Assembly (NCBI RefSeq): GCF_014489635.1
Contig: NZ_CP060828.1
Location: 6,966,001-7,030,000, forward strand
DNA length: 64,000 nucleotides
Origin: Streptomyces roseirectus
Lineage (GTDB): Bacteria; Actinomycetota; Actinomycetes; Streptomycetales; Streptomycetaceae
Direction: 5' to 3'
The position numbers and the translations under genes were made by a program. Within the stretch, counting starts at the first letter, position 1. Every line of letters starts with the position of its first letter. Positions 27,398 to 35,521 of the stretch are shown here, piece by piece. The notes below the pieces were generated by a model. The model saw only the letters and a list, made by a program, of their open reading frames with translations. It ran no database searches and was not told where the DNA came from.

Positions 27398-28584
27398 ACG
27401 GCGCCCGTCTCCCGGAGGGTGGCCAACTCGTCGGCGGTGACGCCGAGTTCGGTGAGGATCGCGTCCGTGTCGGCGCCGTGGGGGCGGCCCGCCCAGCGGA
27501 TCGCGCCGGGGGTGGCGGAGAGCCGGAAGAGGACGTTCTGCATGAGGAGGGGGCCGAGTTCGGGGTCGTCGACGGTCGTGAGCGTGCCGAGCGCCCGGTA
27601 CTGCGGGTCCTGGACGACGTCCCGCACGTCCTGGACGGGCGCGATCGCGGCCTCGGCCTTCTCGAACGCCGTAAGGACCTCGTCGCGGGGACGGGCGGCG
27701 ATCCAGCGGGCCACGGCGTCGTCGAGGACGTCCGCGTGGGCCGCCCGCCGCGCGCCCGTCGCGAACCAGGGTTCGTCGATCAGGTCGGGGCGGCCGACGA
27801 GGCGCATGACGCGTTCGGCGACGGACTGGGCCGAGGTGGAGACGGCCACCCAGGTGCCGTCGGCCGTGCGGTAGGTGTTGCGGGGGGCGTTGTTGGCGGA
27901 GCGGTTGCCGGTGCGGCGCTGGACGTGGCCCAGCTGGTCGTACCAAGTCGGCTGGGGGCCCAGCACCGTGAGGATCGGCTCGATGATCGCCATGTCGACG
28001 ACCTGCCCCTCACCCGTGCGGTCACGGGCGGCCAGCGCCGTCATCACCGCGTACGCCGTGGCGAGGCCCGCGATGGAGTCGGCGAGGCCGAACGGCGGGA
28101 GCGTCGGGGGCGCGTCCGGCTCGCCGGTGACGGCGGCGAAACCGCTCAGCGCCTCGGCGAGGGTGCCGAAACCCGGGCGGTGGGAGGCGGGCCCGAACTG
28201 GCCGAAGGCGGTGACGCGTGCCAGCACCAGACGGGGGTTCACGGCGTGCAGGACGTCCCAGCCGAGGTCCCACCGCTCCAGGGTGCCGGGGCGGAAGTTC
28301 TCGACGACCACGTCCGCGGTCTCCGCCAGGCGCAGCAGCGTGGCCCGGCCGCCGGGGGTGGAGAGGTTCAGGGTCATCGTGCGCTTGCCCCGGCCCAGCA
28401 CCTTCCACCACAGGCCCACCCCGTCCTTGGCGGGCCCGTGGCCCCTGGACGGGTCCGGTTTCGCCGGGTGCTCGACCTTGACGACCTCCGCGCCGAAGTC
28501 GCCGAGCAGCGTCGCCGCGAGCGGGCCCGCGAAGAGGGTGGCCAGATCCAGGACGCGTAGGCCCTGCAAGGGAGTTGACGTCAT
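27394..28584 (-). CDS. CaiB/BaiF family (class III) CoA transferase
   Basis: This 396-residue enzyme of the formyl-CoA/carnitine CoA-transferase family moves CoA between carboxylic acids. Typical features are LQGLRVLDLATLFAGPLAATLLGDFGAEV near the N-terminus, KVEHPAKPDPSRG, KRTMTLNLSTPGGRA, VVVENFRPGTLERW, and GEGQVVDMAIIEPIL. The specific acids are unknown. The ATG overlaps the ribokinase stop and the stop overlaps the lyase start, both ATGA. Pairing with a CitE-like lyase suggests activation then cleavage of a hydroxy-diacid. Confidence 0.88.
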   Translation of the reverse strand: MTSTPLQGLRVLDLATLFAGPLAATLLGDFGAEVVKVEHPAKPDPSRGHGPAKDGVGLWWKVLGRGKRTMTLNLSTPGGRATLLRLAETADVVVENFRPGTLERWDLGWDVLHAVNPRLVLARVTAFGQFGPASHRPGFGTLAEALSGFAAVTGEPDAPPTLPPFGLADSIAGLATAYAVMTALAARDRTGEGQVVDMAIIEPILTVLGPQPTWYDQLGHVQRRTGNRSANNAPRNTYRTADGTWVAVSTSAQSVAERVMRLVGRPDLIDEPWFATGARRAAHADVLDDAVARWIAARPRDEVLTAFEKAEAAIAPVQDVRDVVQDPQYRALGTLTTVDDPELGPLLMQNVLFRLSATPGAIRWAGRPHGADTDAILTELGVTADELATLRETGAV

Positions 28585-29477
28585 GCGGCGTGGCGCTCCT
28601 CGATCTCCTGACGGTACGGCATCGACGTGGCGGCACCCGGGCGCTCGACCGACAGCGACGCCGCTGCCGCCGCCCAGCGCAGGGCCTGGTCGAGGGGGCG
28701 TTCCTCGCCGAGGGCGGTCGCCAGGGCGCCGACGAACGTGTCCCTGGCGGCAGTCGAGTCGACCGGGGTCGTGTGCGGGGCCGGGACGGCGAGCGGGGCG
28801 GTCGTCCGGGAGACGTGCAGGGCGCCCGCCGCGCCCAGGGTGACGATCACCTCCGGGACCAGGGTGAGGAGGTGGCGTGCCGCGTCCACCGGGTCCGTGC
28901 GGTCGGACAGGGTGATCGCCTCGTACGCGTTCGGGACCAACAGGTCGGTGACGGCGAGGAGTTCGGGCGGGAGCGGGGTGACGGGGGACGGGGTGAGGAC
29001 CGTGCGGACTCCGTGGGCCCGCGCCGCCCGCGCCGCCGCCACCACCGCCGGGAGCGGGATCTCCAACTGGAGGAGGAGGAGGGTGTCCGCCGAGGCGATC
29101 AGGGTCTCGTCGCCGGGGGCGAGGTGGTCGACCGTGCCGTTCGCGCCGGGGATGACGACGATCGCGCTGCCGCCGTCGTCGTCCACGGTGATGTGGGCCG
29201 TGCCCGACGCGGTGTCCATCGTGCGGAGGTGGTCGGTGTTCACGCCCGCCTGGTCCAACGTGGCGCGCAGGAGGGGGCCTTGGGGGTCGGTGCCGACCGC
29301 GCCGATCATCGAGACGGTCGCGCCGGCGCGTGCTGCCGCGATCGCTTGGTTGGCGCCTTTGCCGCCGGGGGTGGTGCGGAAGTCCCTGCCGGTCAGGGTC
29401 TCGCCGGGGGCCGGCGGGCGGGGGGCGTGGGTGACGAGGTCCATGTTGGTGCTGCCCAGTACGACGATGTGGGTCAT
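28581..29477 (-). CDS. Ribokinase-like PfkB sugar kinase with altered anion-hole motif
   Basis: This 298-residue PfkB kinase looks most like ribokinase: VLGSTNMDLVTHAP, PGETLTGRDFRTTPGGKGANQAIAAARAG and GTDPQGPLLRATLDQAGV with NTDHL. The usual C-terminal signature GAGD/AAGD is here AARD (DSTAARDTFVGAL), so Arg245 precedes the catalytic base Asp246 where glycine is expected; the codon is AGG rather than GGG. Activity is thus uncertain. In the operon it would phosphorylate ribose or a riboside released by the ADP-ribosylglycohydrolases. Overlaps both neighbours by 4 nt. Confidence 0.85.
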   Translation of the reverse strand: MTHIVVLGSTNMDLVTHAPRPPAPGETLTGRDFRTTPGGKGANQAIAAARAGATVSMIGAVGTDPQGPLLRATLDQAGVNTDHLRTMDTASGTAHITVDDDGGSAIVVIPGANGTVDHLAPGDETLIASADTLLLLQLEIPLPAVVAAARAARAHGVRTVLTPSPVTPLPPELLAVTDLLVPNAYEAITLSDRTDPVDAARHLLTLVPEVIVTLGAAGALHVSRTTAPLAVPAPHTTPVDSTAARDTFVGALATALGEERPLDQALRWAAAAASLSVERPGAATSMPYRQEIEERHAA

Positions 29478-30802
29478 GGGCGGGACGCCTCCCTGTGGGT
29501 GAGGTGGGCCAGGGTGTCGAAGCCGATGCCGTCGAAGGACGGGACGGAGGTGGAGAGGCGGTTCTTCAGGGGGGCCGTCCAGTGGGGCGTGGGTGGGCCG
29601 GAGAGGAGGGCGGCGATGCTGCCCGCCGTCGCGCCGTTGGAGTCCGTGTCCCAACCTCCCGAAACCGCGCGGCAGATGGAGGCCGTGAAGTCGCCGTCCG
29701 CGTGGGTGAGGGCGGCGGCGATCAGTGCGGTGTTGGGGATGGCGTGGACCCAGTGGTAGGCGGCGTGGGTCGCGTGCAGGGCGTCGACGACCTTGTCGAA
29801 GTCCTTGTGGGTGTGGGCCAGTTGGATCGCGTTCTCGACTGCCTTGTGGAGGCGGGAAGTCGGGGGGATCGTCGTCAGGGCTGTGCGCAGGCAGGCGTGG
29901 ATGTCCTGGGTGCCTGTCGTCGCTGTCGCGATCGTCGCCGCGGTGAACATCGCCGCGTAGACGCCGTTGGCGGTGTGGGTCAACCGGGCGTCTCTGTATG
30001 CCTGTTCGGCTGCCGCGTGGGGGTTTCCGGGGTTGGTCCAGCCGTGGACGTCCGCTCTGATCAGGGCGCCGATCCACTCCCGGAAGGGGTTGTGGTGGGT
30101 CGCGGTGTCCGGGGGGTCGATGCCGGTCAGGAGGTTTCGGTAGGCGACGCGTTCCGCTGTGAAGGTGCGGCCCGCCGGGAGTTCGTCCAGCCACAGGCGG
30201 GCGACGTCGTCCGTGGTGAAGGATCTGCCGTGGCGCTGGAGCAGAAGCAGGTTCAGCAAGGGGTAGTTGAGGTCGTCGTCCTCCGGCATGCCGTCGATGT
30301 TCTCGGCGAGGGAGGTGGGCGCGGAGCGGCGGTTCCACGGGTGTTGTTTCAGGAGGGAGTTGGGGACGTCGCGCTCGGTGAAGTAGGTGGTCAGGGGCCA
30401 GTTGCCGGCGGCTTTGGCGAGGGCGCGGATGGCGTGGAGGGGGAGTTTTTCCACGGGTTTGCCGAGGACACAGCCGACGGCGCGGCCTAGCCAGGCGGCT
30501 TCGTAGGTCTGGGGGGAGGGGGGTGGGGTGGGTGTGCAGTGCGGGGGTGAAGGGGGGCCCGTGGGCTCGGAGTTGGCCAACTCGCTGGGGAGGGAGGCCA
30601 GTTCGGTCAGGAGAGTGAGGGCCAGGGCACGGAGGTGAGGTGGGGCCGGGGTGGGGGAGGCGCCCGCTCTGGGCGGGGGTGGGGGGCCGCCCGCCTCGTG
30701 CCAGCGGGTGGCGATGCCGGTGGCGTCGCGGCCGTCCTCGGCCGCCTGGCGGAGTTCGTGGCCCAGGAGGTCTTCGGGCTGGAGCCAGGTCAGGCGGAGC
30801 AC
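29474..30802 (-). CDS. ADP-ribosylglycohydrolase family protein D (large type)
   Basis: This 442-residue protein has an N-terminal extension of about 100 residues with a Pro-rich stretch, then the ARH/DraG fold starting at AAWLGRAVGCVLGKPVEKL. Metal-site motifs are GMPEDDDLNYPLLNL and the C-terminal GGWDTDSNGATAGSIAALL, so the two-metal centre looks intact. Members remove ADP-ribose or ribose from proteins or small molecules. The GTG start at 30802 lies inside the end of the previous gene (13-nt overlap). Its stop overlaps the kinase start. Confidence 0.83.
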   Translation of the reverse strand: MLRLTWLQPEDLLGHELRQAAEDGRDATGIATRWHEAGGPPPPPRAGASPTPAPPHLRALALTLLTELASLPSELANSEPTGPPSPPHCTPTPPPSPQTYEAAWLGRAVGCVLGKPVEKLPLHAIRALAKAAGNWPLTTYFTERDVPNSLLKQHPWNRRSAPTSLAENIDGMPEDDDLNYPLLNLLLLQRHGRSFTTDDVARLWLDELPAGRTFTAERVAYRNLLTGIDPPDTATHHNPFREWIGALIRADVHGWTNPGNPHAAAEQAYRDARLTHTANGVYAAMFTAATIATATTGTQDIHACLRTALTTIPPTSRLHKAVENAIQLAHTHKDFDKVVDALHATHAAYHWVHAIPNTALIAAALTHADGDFTASICRAVSGGWDTDSNGATAGSIAALLSGPPTPHWTAPLKNRLSTSVPSFDGIGFDTLAHLTHREASRP

Positions 30803-32019
30803 AGGGGGGATCCCAGGGTGGTGAAGGCGGATTCGTGGGCGCGGCGGCGGGCCACGTCCCGGTCGAAGATCTCCCGGGTGACGGCGGTGAGGGTGCGGGC
30901 CGGGTGTTGGAGGTCCAACTTGCTGGCGTCCGCGACCTGTTGGGCCCAGGTGTCCGGGGGCGGGGAGCCCAGGGCGCCGGCGAGGGCGCCGGTCATCGTC
31001 GCGATGGAGTCGCAGTCCCGGCCGTAGTTGACGGCGCCCAGGACCGCCGTCTCGTAGTCGCCGTCCGCGATGAGCAACATGGCCAGGGCGACGGGGAGTT
31101 CCTCGATGGAGTGGAGGCGGGAGGGGCGGCGGGCGCCGAGGGAGGGGGCGCGGTAGTCGGGGCCCACCGTGTCGTAGGGGGCGATCGCCTCGCGGAGGGG
31201 GGCCAGGGCGGCGTCGGGGGAGTCGTACCGGGCGGCTGTCTCGCAGGTCTTCTCGATCGCCGTCCGCGTGCCGTCCTTCGCCAGGGACAGGCACGTGTCG
31301 ATCACGGACGCCGGTGTCGCTTCCGGCGTGCAGGCCGCCGCGACCGCCGCCGCGAAGACGCCGGCCGCCTCGCGGCCGTAGGAGGACTGGTGGGCGCCCG
31401 CGATGTCCAGGGCCTCCAGGTAGGCGGCCCTCGGATGGGCCGCGTTGACGATGCCGACCGGGGCCATGTACATCGCGGCGCCGCAGTTGACGATGTTGCC
31501 GACGCCGGCCTCGCGGGGGTCGACGTGGCCGTAGTGCAGTCGGGTGACCAGCCACTTCTCCGCGAGGAAGAGGCGGTGCAGGAGCAGGGCCTCCGTCTCC
31601 AGCTCCGGGATCCAGCGGGGGGTGGTCATCAGGTCGGGGACCAGGTGGTCGGCGATCGCGTGGGCGTCCAGGTGGTCGCGGACCTTCTCGTACACCCTGA
31701 TCAGGGCGTGGGTCATCAAGGTGTCGTCCGTGACGTGGCCGTCGCCCTTGTGGTACGGGGCGATCGGGCGGGCCGTGCGCCAGTCGTCGCCGTTCCAGGG
31801 GCCCACGACGCCGGTGACCCGGCCGCCGTGGCGGTCCAGGATCTGGGCGGGGGAGTAGCCCTCGACGGGGCCGCCGAGGGCGTCGCCGACGGCCGCGCCG
31901 ACGATCGCGGCGGTGATGCGGTCCGTCAGGGACGGCTGGAAGGAAGGCTGAGGGGAGTCGAAGGGCGCCTGTGGTGTTCCGTAGGGGGTGGGGGTTTTGT
32001 CGTGCATGTGGTGAATCAT
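30790..32019 (-). CDS. ADP-ribosylglycohydrolase family protein C
   Basis: This 409-residue ARH/DraG-fold protein has DRITAAIVGAAVGDALGGPVEG at the domain start, metal motif GHVTDDTLMTHAL and C-terminal metal motif NYGRDCDSIATMTGALAGAL. Both metal-binding halves are complete, so it is likely active on an ADP-ribosyl or ribosyl conjugate. The ATG at 32019 overlaps the preceding stop (ATGA). Length is above the usual 300-350 because of inserted helices in the middle. Confidence 0.86.
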   Translation of the reverse strand: MIHHMHDKTPTPYGTPQAPFDSPQPSFQPSLTDRITAAIVGAAVGDALGGPVEGYSPAQILDRHGGRVTGVVGPWNGDDWRTARPIAPYHKGDGHVTDDTLMTHALIRVYEKVRDHLDAHAIADHLVPDLMTTPRWIPELETEALLLHRLFLAEKWLVTRLHYGHVDPREAGVGNIVNCGAAMYMAPVGIVNAAHPRAAYLEALDIAGAHQSSYGREAAGVFAAAVAAACTPEATPASVIDTCLSLAKDGTRTAIEKTCETAARYDSPDAALAPLREAIAPYDTVGPDYRAPSLGARRPSRLHSIEELPVALAMLLIADGDYETAVLGAVNYGRDCDSIATMTGALAGALGSPPPDTWAQQVADASKLDLQHPARTLTAVTREIFDRDVARRRAHESAFTTLGSPLCSA

Positions 32020-33473
32020 GCTCCTGTCGTGGGCGGTTGTGCGGCTTCCAGGAGTTCGGCGAGTTCCAGGAGGTCGGTGCCGGTGAGGCGGGGGAGGGTG
32101 CAGCCGGAGAGGGTGCGGGTGGTGGTGCGCCAGGTGTCGGGGATCGCCGCCGCGCCGCCGATCGCGCCGGTCAGGGCGCCGGTGAGGGCGGGGGCGGAGT
32201 CCGCGACGCGGGAGAGGCAGGCGGCCGCGGGGATCGCCTCGGTGATGTCGCCGTGCGCGGCGAGGGAGAGGGCCAGGGCGATGGGGACGGTCTCCGCCGC
32301 CGCGATGCCGTAGCTGTAGACGTGGTCGACGATCTGGTGCTCCAGCAGGGGGATCAGGGCGAAGGGGGACGACGTGGTGGTGGCCAGGTGGAGGGCCTGG
32401 CGGGCGTTCCTGCCGATCTCCGTCTCCGGGGGGAGCCGGTCCAGGGCCGCCGTCACGCAGGTGTCGATGTTCTCGCCGGTCAGGGCCAGGGAGATCGCCG
32501 CGGCCATGGCTCTGGCGCCGTGGACTCCGTCGCCGTCCTGGGTGTAGCGGGCGTCGAACTCGGCGAGGTCCGCTGCGCGGGTGGGGTTGCCGGGGTGGGT
32601 GGTGGCCAGGACGCAGGCCCTGACGCAGGCCGCGTCGTCGAAGTAGTGGGGGTTGTCGTGGCCGGTCGCCGGGGGGCGTAGGCCGGCGGCGAGGTTGCCC
32701 AGGCCGGCTCGGACGGAGATGCGGGCGCGCAAGGGGAGGACGGCCGACTCGATCTCCGGGGCGTTCGCGGTCGCGGCGGCGACCTCTGCGGCGAGGGAGG
32801 TCCAGGTGAGGTCGATGGCTGTTCTCGCCCGGTGGTCTCGGCTCAGGTCGTTCAAGGTGGTGGGGTCGGCGGCGTTCAGGAGGGTCTGGGCGGTGAAGGC
32901 GGCCCATTCCGCGTCGTCCGAGGGGCCCAGGTGGAGGGGGGCGGGGGACTGGTTCAGGGCGATGGGGACGGGGAGGGTGGTGGTGGCGTTCTGTTCTGCG
33001 AAGGTGTCCAGTTCGCGGGTGAGGCGGCGGGTCCAGGTGGGCATGCGGGTGGCTCTGTGGCGGGCGGAGGGCCAGCCGGTGGCGTCGCCGATGGCCAGGC
33101 CCAGGAGCATGCCGGTCGTTGGGCGGCGGGGTTCGTTGTGGATTGGGTGAGTGTGCCCGCCCGCGCCACCCGTGCGGGTTTCGTTGTCGGGTGCGGGTGG
33201 GTCTTGTGGGGGGTGCTGTGCGTCGGCGGCTTGCGGGGGGTGGGGGGTGGTTCTGTGGGGGTGGGGGCTGTGGGTGGGCTGGTGCGGGTTCGTTGTGGCT
33301 GGTCGCGCAGTTCCCCGCGCCCCTGGGTATGTGGGGGCTGGGCGGAGTTTGGTTGTGCTGGTTGTTGTGGTGTTTGTCGTTGGCCTTGTGGAATTGTTCG
33401 CCTCCTTCGCTTCCTTCGCGTTCCCCGGTTCCCGGTCCTGACTCCCCCCTGTCGGTGTTCCTCCCGTGCTCAT
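32016..33473 (-). CDS. ADP-ribosylglycohydrolase family protein B with degenerate metal site and odd N-terminus
   Basis: The ARH fold begins near TTGMLLGLAIGDATGWPSA and keeps an acidic pair in GPSDDAEWAAFTAQ, but the C-terminal GGDxDT-like motif is reduced to CLSRVADSAPALTGAL, so metal binding may be lost or changed. From the ATG at 33473 (ATGA overlap with the gene before) the protein has 485 residues, of which the first 120 or so are Pro/Thr/His-rich and are coded by DNA that includes a common intergenic repeat. An ATG at 33110 would cut into the fold, so I keep 33473. Confidence 0.72.
   Translation of the reverse strand: MSTGGTPTGGSQDREPGNAKEAKEANNSTRPTTNTTTTSTTKLRPAPTYPGARGTARPATTNPHQPTHSPHPHRTTPHPPQAADAQHPPQDPPAPDNETRTGGAGGHTHPIHNEPRRPTTGMLLGLAIGDATGWPSARHRATRMPTWTRRLTRELDTFAEQNATTTLPVPIALNQSPAPLHLGPSDDAEWAAFTAQTLLNAADPTTLNDLSRDHRARTAIDLTWTSLAAEVAAATANAPEIESAVLPLRARISVRAGLGNLAAGLRPPATGHDNPHYFDDAACVRACVLATTHPGNPTRAADLAEFDARYTQDGDGVHGARAMAAAISLALTGENIDTCVTAALDRLPPETEIGRNARQALHLATTTSSPFALIPLLEHQIVDHVYSYGIAAAETVPIALALSLAAHGDITEAIPAAACLSRVADSAPALTGALTGAIGGAAAIPDTWRTTTRTLSGCTLPRLTGTDLLELAELLEAAQPPTTGA
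33281..33324. repeat. Common Streptomyces intergenic repeat inside an ARH coding frame
   Basis: The stretch contains GGTGCGGGTTCGTTGTGG, GGTCGCGCAG and TTCCCCGCGCCCCT in the order I recall from hundreds of streptomycete intergenic sites. Here it lies within the N-terminal coding part of ARH protein B. Similar but decayed pieces occur near 3854 and 22336. Confidence 0.7.
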
Positions 33474-34495
33474 CGGTCCTCCCCTGCCTCCGCCGCCAGG
33501 GCGAAGTCTGTGCGTGTGGGGCGCCACTTCATGGGCTCGGTTTGTAGGAGGAGTTCGGCGATGTCGAGGATGTGGTGGCCGGCCATTTCGGGGAGGCAGG
33601 AGCCTTTGGCGGGGCCGATGGCGTGGGCCCAGGGGGTGGGGATGGCGGTGATGCCCTGGGTGGCGCCGGAGAGGGCGCCGGCGACGGCGGCGGTGGTGTC
33701 GGCGTCGCGGCCCATGTTGACGGCGGTGAGGACGGAGTCGCGGAAGTCGCCGCCGGACGCGGCGAACGCGCCGAACGCGAGGGCCACGGCTTCGGGGGCG
33801 AGGTCGGTCCAGGGGTAGCCGGCGATGACGACGGCCGAGCGGATGGCCCGCTCGCCCTCGTGGGCCACGGAGACGGCACGACGAAGAGAGCGGGCGGTCC
33901 AGGAGTCGGCCGGGACGACCGCGAGGGCCGAGGCGATCGTCGTGATGGGGGGTGCGCCGGTCATCGCCGCCGCCACGCCCGCCGCCACCGCCTGGCCGCC
34001 GTAGATGCCCTCGCCCTCGTGGCTGACGGAGCCGTCGATCGCCGCGAGGCGGGCCGCTTCCGCAGGGCGGCCCGCCGCGTAGACGCCGAAGACGGCGGCG
34101 CGCATCGCGAGGCCGTCGCTCCAGGCGTGGCGGTGCTGGGCGGTGACGGGGGCGGTGAGGCCGCGGCGGAGGTTTTCGAGGGTGCCGCGTTCGCTGAAGC
34201 CGGCGCCCCGGAAGGGGCCTTCGTCGCGGTCGGCGATCCAGGCGTGCCAGGCGGCCTCGACGTGGGCCGGGGTGAGGGCGGAGCCGTGGCGGGCGAGCAG
34301 CAGGCCGGAGAGGATCGCGTACTCGGTGTCGTCCGTGCCGGCGGGGTCGTCGGTGACGTAGCCCGTGATGCGGCCCCAGCGGGCGCGGATCTCGGAGGGT
34401 TTCAGGTTCTCGGCGGGGGCGCCCAGCGCGTCGCCGACGGCCAGGCCGAGCAGGGCGCCCCGCGCGCGTTCCCGCAACGCTGCGATCGACGGCAT
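33470..34495 (-). CDS. ADP-ribosylglycohydrolase family protein A (first gene of operon)
   Basis: This 341-residue canonical ARH/DraG-type hydrolase has ARGALLGLAVGDALGAPAEN at the N-terminus, metal motif AGTDDTEYAILSGL, GEGIYGGQAVAAGVAAAM in the middle, and metal motif NMGRDADTTAAVAGALSGA near the C-terminus. All expected acidic ligands are present. The ATG at 34495 has a strong AGGAGG 7 nt upstream, the only strong Shine-Dalgarno in the operon, and later genes start by overlap. It is likely the best-expressed member. Confidence 0.9.
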   Translation of the reverse strand: MPSIAALRERARGALLGLAVGDALGAPAENLKPSEIRARWGRITGYVTDDPAGTDDTEYAILSGLLLARHGSALTPAHVEAAWHAWIADRDEGPFRGAGFSERGTLENLRRGLTAPVTAQHRHAWSDGLAMRAAVFGVYAAGRPAEAARLAAIDGSVSHEGEGIYGGQAVAAGVAAAMTGAPPITTIASALAVVPADSWTARSLRRAVSVAHEGERAIRSAVVIAGYPWTDLAPEAVALAFGAFAASGGDFRDSVLTAVNMGRDADTTAAVAGALSGATQGITAIPTPWAHAIGPAKGSCLPEMAGHHILDIAELLLQTEPMKWRPTRTDFALAAEAGEDR

Positions 34496-34599
34496 ACGTG
34501 AACCTCCTCAGACGCGGTGACGGTTCGATCTGTCCCACCATTGGCGGTTGACCTCAGCCTGGAATCCCTTTTGTCACCCGGACGACTTTTGAGCGTCCC

Positions 34600-34613
34600 C
34601 TCATTCGAATGAG
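34600..34613. promoter_or_regulatory. Perfect 14-bp palindrome in the ARH operon / VIT divergent promoter region
   Basis: CTCATTCGAATGAG lies about 105 bp upstream of the first ARH gene, flanked by two GAGCGT words at 34591 and 34611. It is a candidate operator by position only. Confidence 0.35.
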
Positions 34614-34716
34614 CGTTCCGGCGTAAAACCGCAGCTAAGCCCAGCCTTTCCTTGCTGGCGAGCCGGGAATTATCGACGTAGCCTCAGTGCTGTAAAGAAT
34701 TAGAACGTGTCCAAAC

Positions 34717-34735
34717 TTAGCTTTGGCTTAGCTTG
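34717..34735 (+). promoter_or_regulatory. Possible iron box (DmdR/IdeR-type) before the VIT transporter
   Basis: TTAGCTTTGGCTTAGCTTG matches the remembered IdeR consensus TTAGGTTAGGCTAACCTAA at 13 of 19 positions and ends 15 bp before the transporter ATG. The mismatches are mostly in the right half-site, so this is tentative. Confidence 0.3.
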
Positions 34736-34750
34736 CTGGGGTACCTCGAA

Positions 34751-35482
34751 ATGGCTCTCATCGATGTCCAGGCGCCGCTCCACGAGGCGCACCGCGACAA
34801 CCACACACACCGTGACGTCAACGGCGGCTGGCTGCGCCCGGCGGTGTTCGGGGCGATGGACGGCCTGGTCTCCAACCTCGCGCTGATGACCGGCGTCGCG
34901 GGCGGGAACGTCGGCCAGCAGGCCGTCGTCCTCACCGGCCTGGCCGGGCTCGCGGCCGGTGCCTTCTCGATGGCGGCCGGGGAGTACACGTCGGTCGCCT
35001 CGCAGCGCGAGCTGGTGGAGGCGGAGCTGGACGTGGAGCGGGCGCAGCTGAGGCGGCACCCGGCGGACGAGGAGGCCGAGCTGGCCGCGCTGTACGAGGC
35101 GCGCGGCGTCGACGCCCCGCTGGCCAGGGAGGTCGCGCGGCAGTTGTCGCGGGACCCGGAGATGGCGCTGGAGATCCACGCGCGCGAGGAGCTGGGCATC
35201 GACCCGTCCGACCTGCCTTCGCCGCTGGTCGCCGCCGTCTCCTCGTTCGGGGCGTTCGCGGTCGGGGCGCTGCTGCCGGTGCTGCCGTACCTGCTGGGGG
35301 CGAGCGCGCTGTGGCCGGCGGTGCTGGTGGCGCTGCTGGGGCTCTTCCTGTGCGGGGCCGTCGTCGCCCGTGTGACCGCGCGGACCTGGTGGTACAGCGG
35401 GCTGCGGCAGTTGGCGCTGGGCGGGGCGGCGGCGGGTGTGACGTACGCCCTGGGCAGTTTGTTCGGGACGGCCGTAGGATAA
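34751..35482 (+). CDS. VIT1/CCC1-family iron/manganese transporter
   Basis: This 243-residue membrane protein has the family opening RPAVFGAMDGLVSNLALMTGV, the AGAFSMAAGEYTSVASQREL cytoplasmic motif with metal-binding Glu residues, an acidic helical middle (ELDVERAQLRRHPADEEAE), and paired hydrophobic segments at the C-terminus. It would export or store Fe2+/Mn2+. The TTG at 34733 is also in frame, but the ATG at 34751 matches family starts. It diverges from the ARH operon and carries a possible iron box in its leader. Confidence 0.9.
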   Translation: MALIDVQAPLHEAHRDNHTHRDVNGGWLRPAVFGAMDGLVSNLALMTGVAGGNVGQQAVVLTGLAGLAAGAFSMAAGEYTSVASQRELVEAELDVERAQLRRHPADEEAELAALYEARGVDAPLAREVARQLSRDPEMALEIHAREELGIDPSDLPSPLVAAVSSFGAFAVGALLPVLPYLLGASALWPAVLVALLGLFLCGAVVARVTARTWWYSGLRQLALGGAAAGVTYALGSLFGTAVG

Positions 35483-35487
35483 GGGGG

Positions 35488-35521
35488 CTGCTATTTATGC
35501 GATGGGCCGTATAAATAGCCG
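35488..35521. terminator. AT-rich hairpin after the VIT transporter
   Basis: GCTATTTATGC (35490-35500) pairs with GTATAAATAGC (35509-35519) with one G-U pair around an 8-nt loop. It starts 7 bp after the stop codon. It could be a terminator or a regulatory structure; the AT-rich stem is unusual for this genome. Confidence 0.5.

Noticed and set aside
33110..33110. ATG at 33110 as start of ARH protein B
   Set aside because: It lies inside the first conserved helix of the fold and would remove the residues before MLLGLAIGD; the ATGA overlap at 33473 is better supported.
26582..34495. Phage or toxin-antitoxin defence island centred on the ADP-ribosylglycohydrolases
   Set aside because: No ADP-ribosyltransferase, nuclease, integrase or toxin-like gene is adjacent, and the partner genes are metabolic, so a catabolic or signalling role is favoured.
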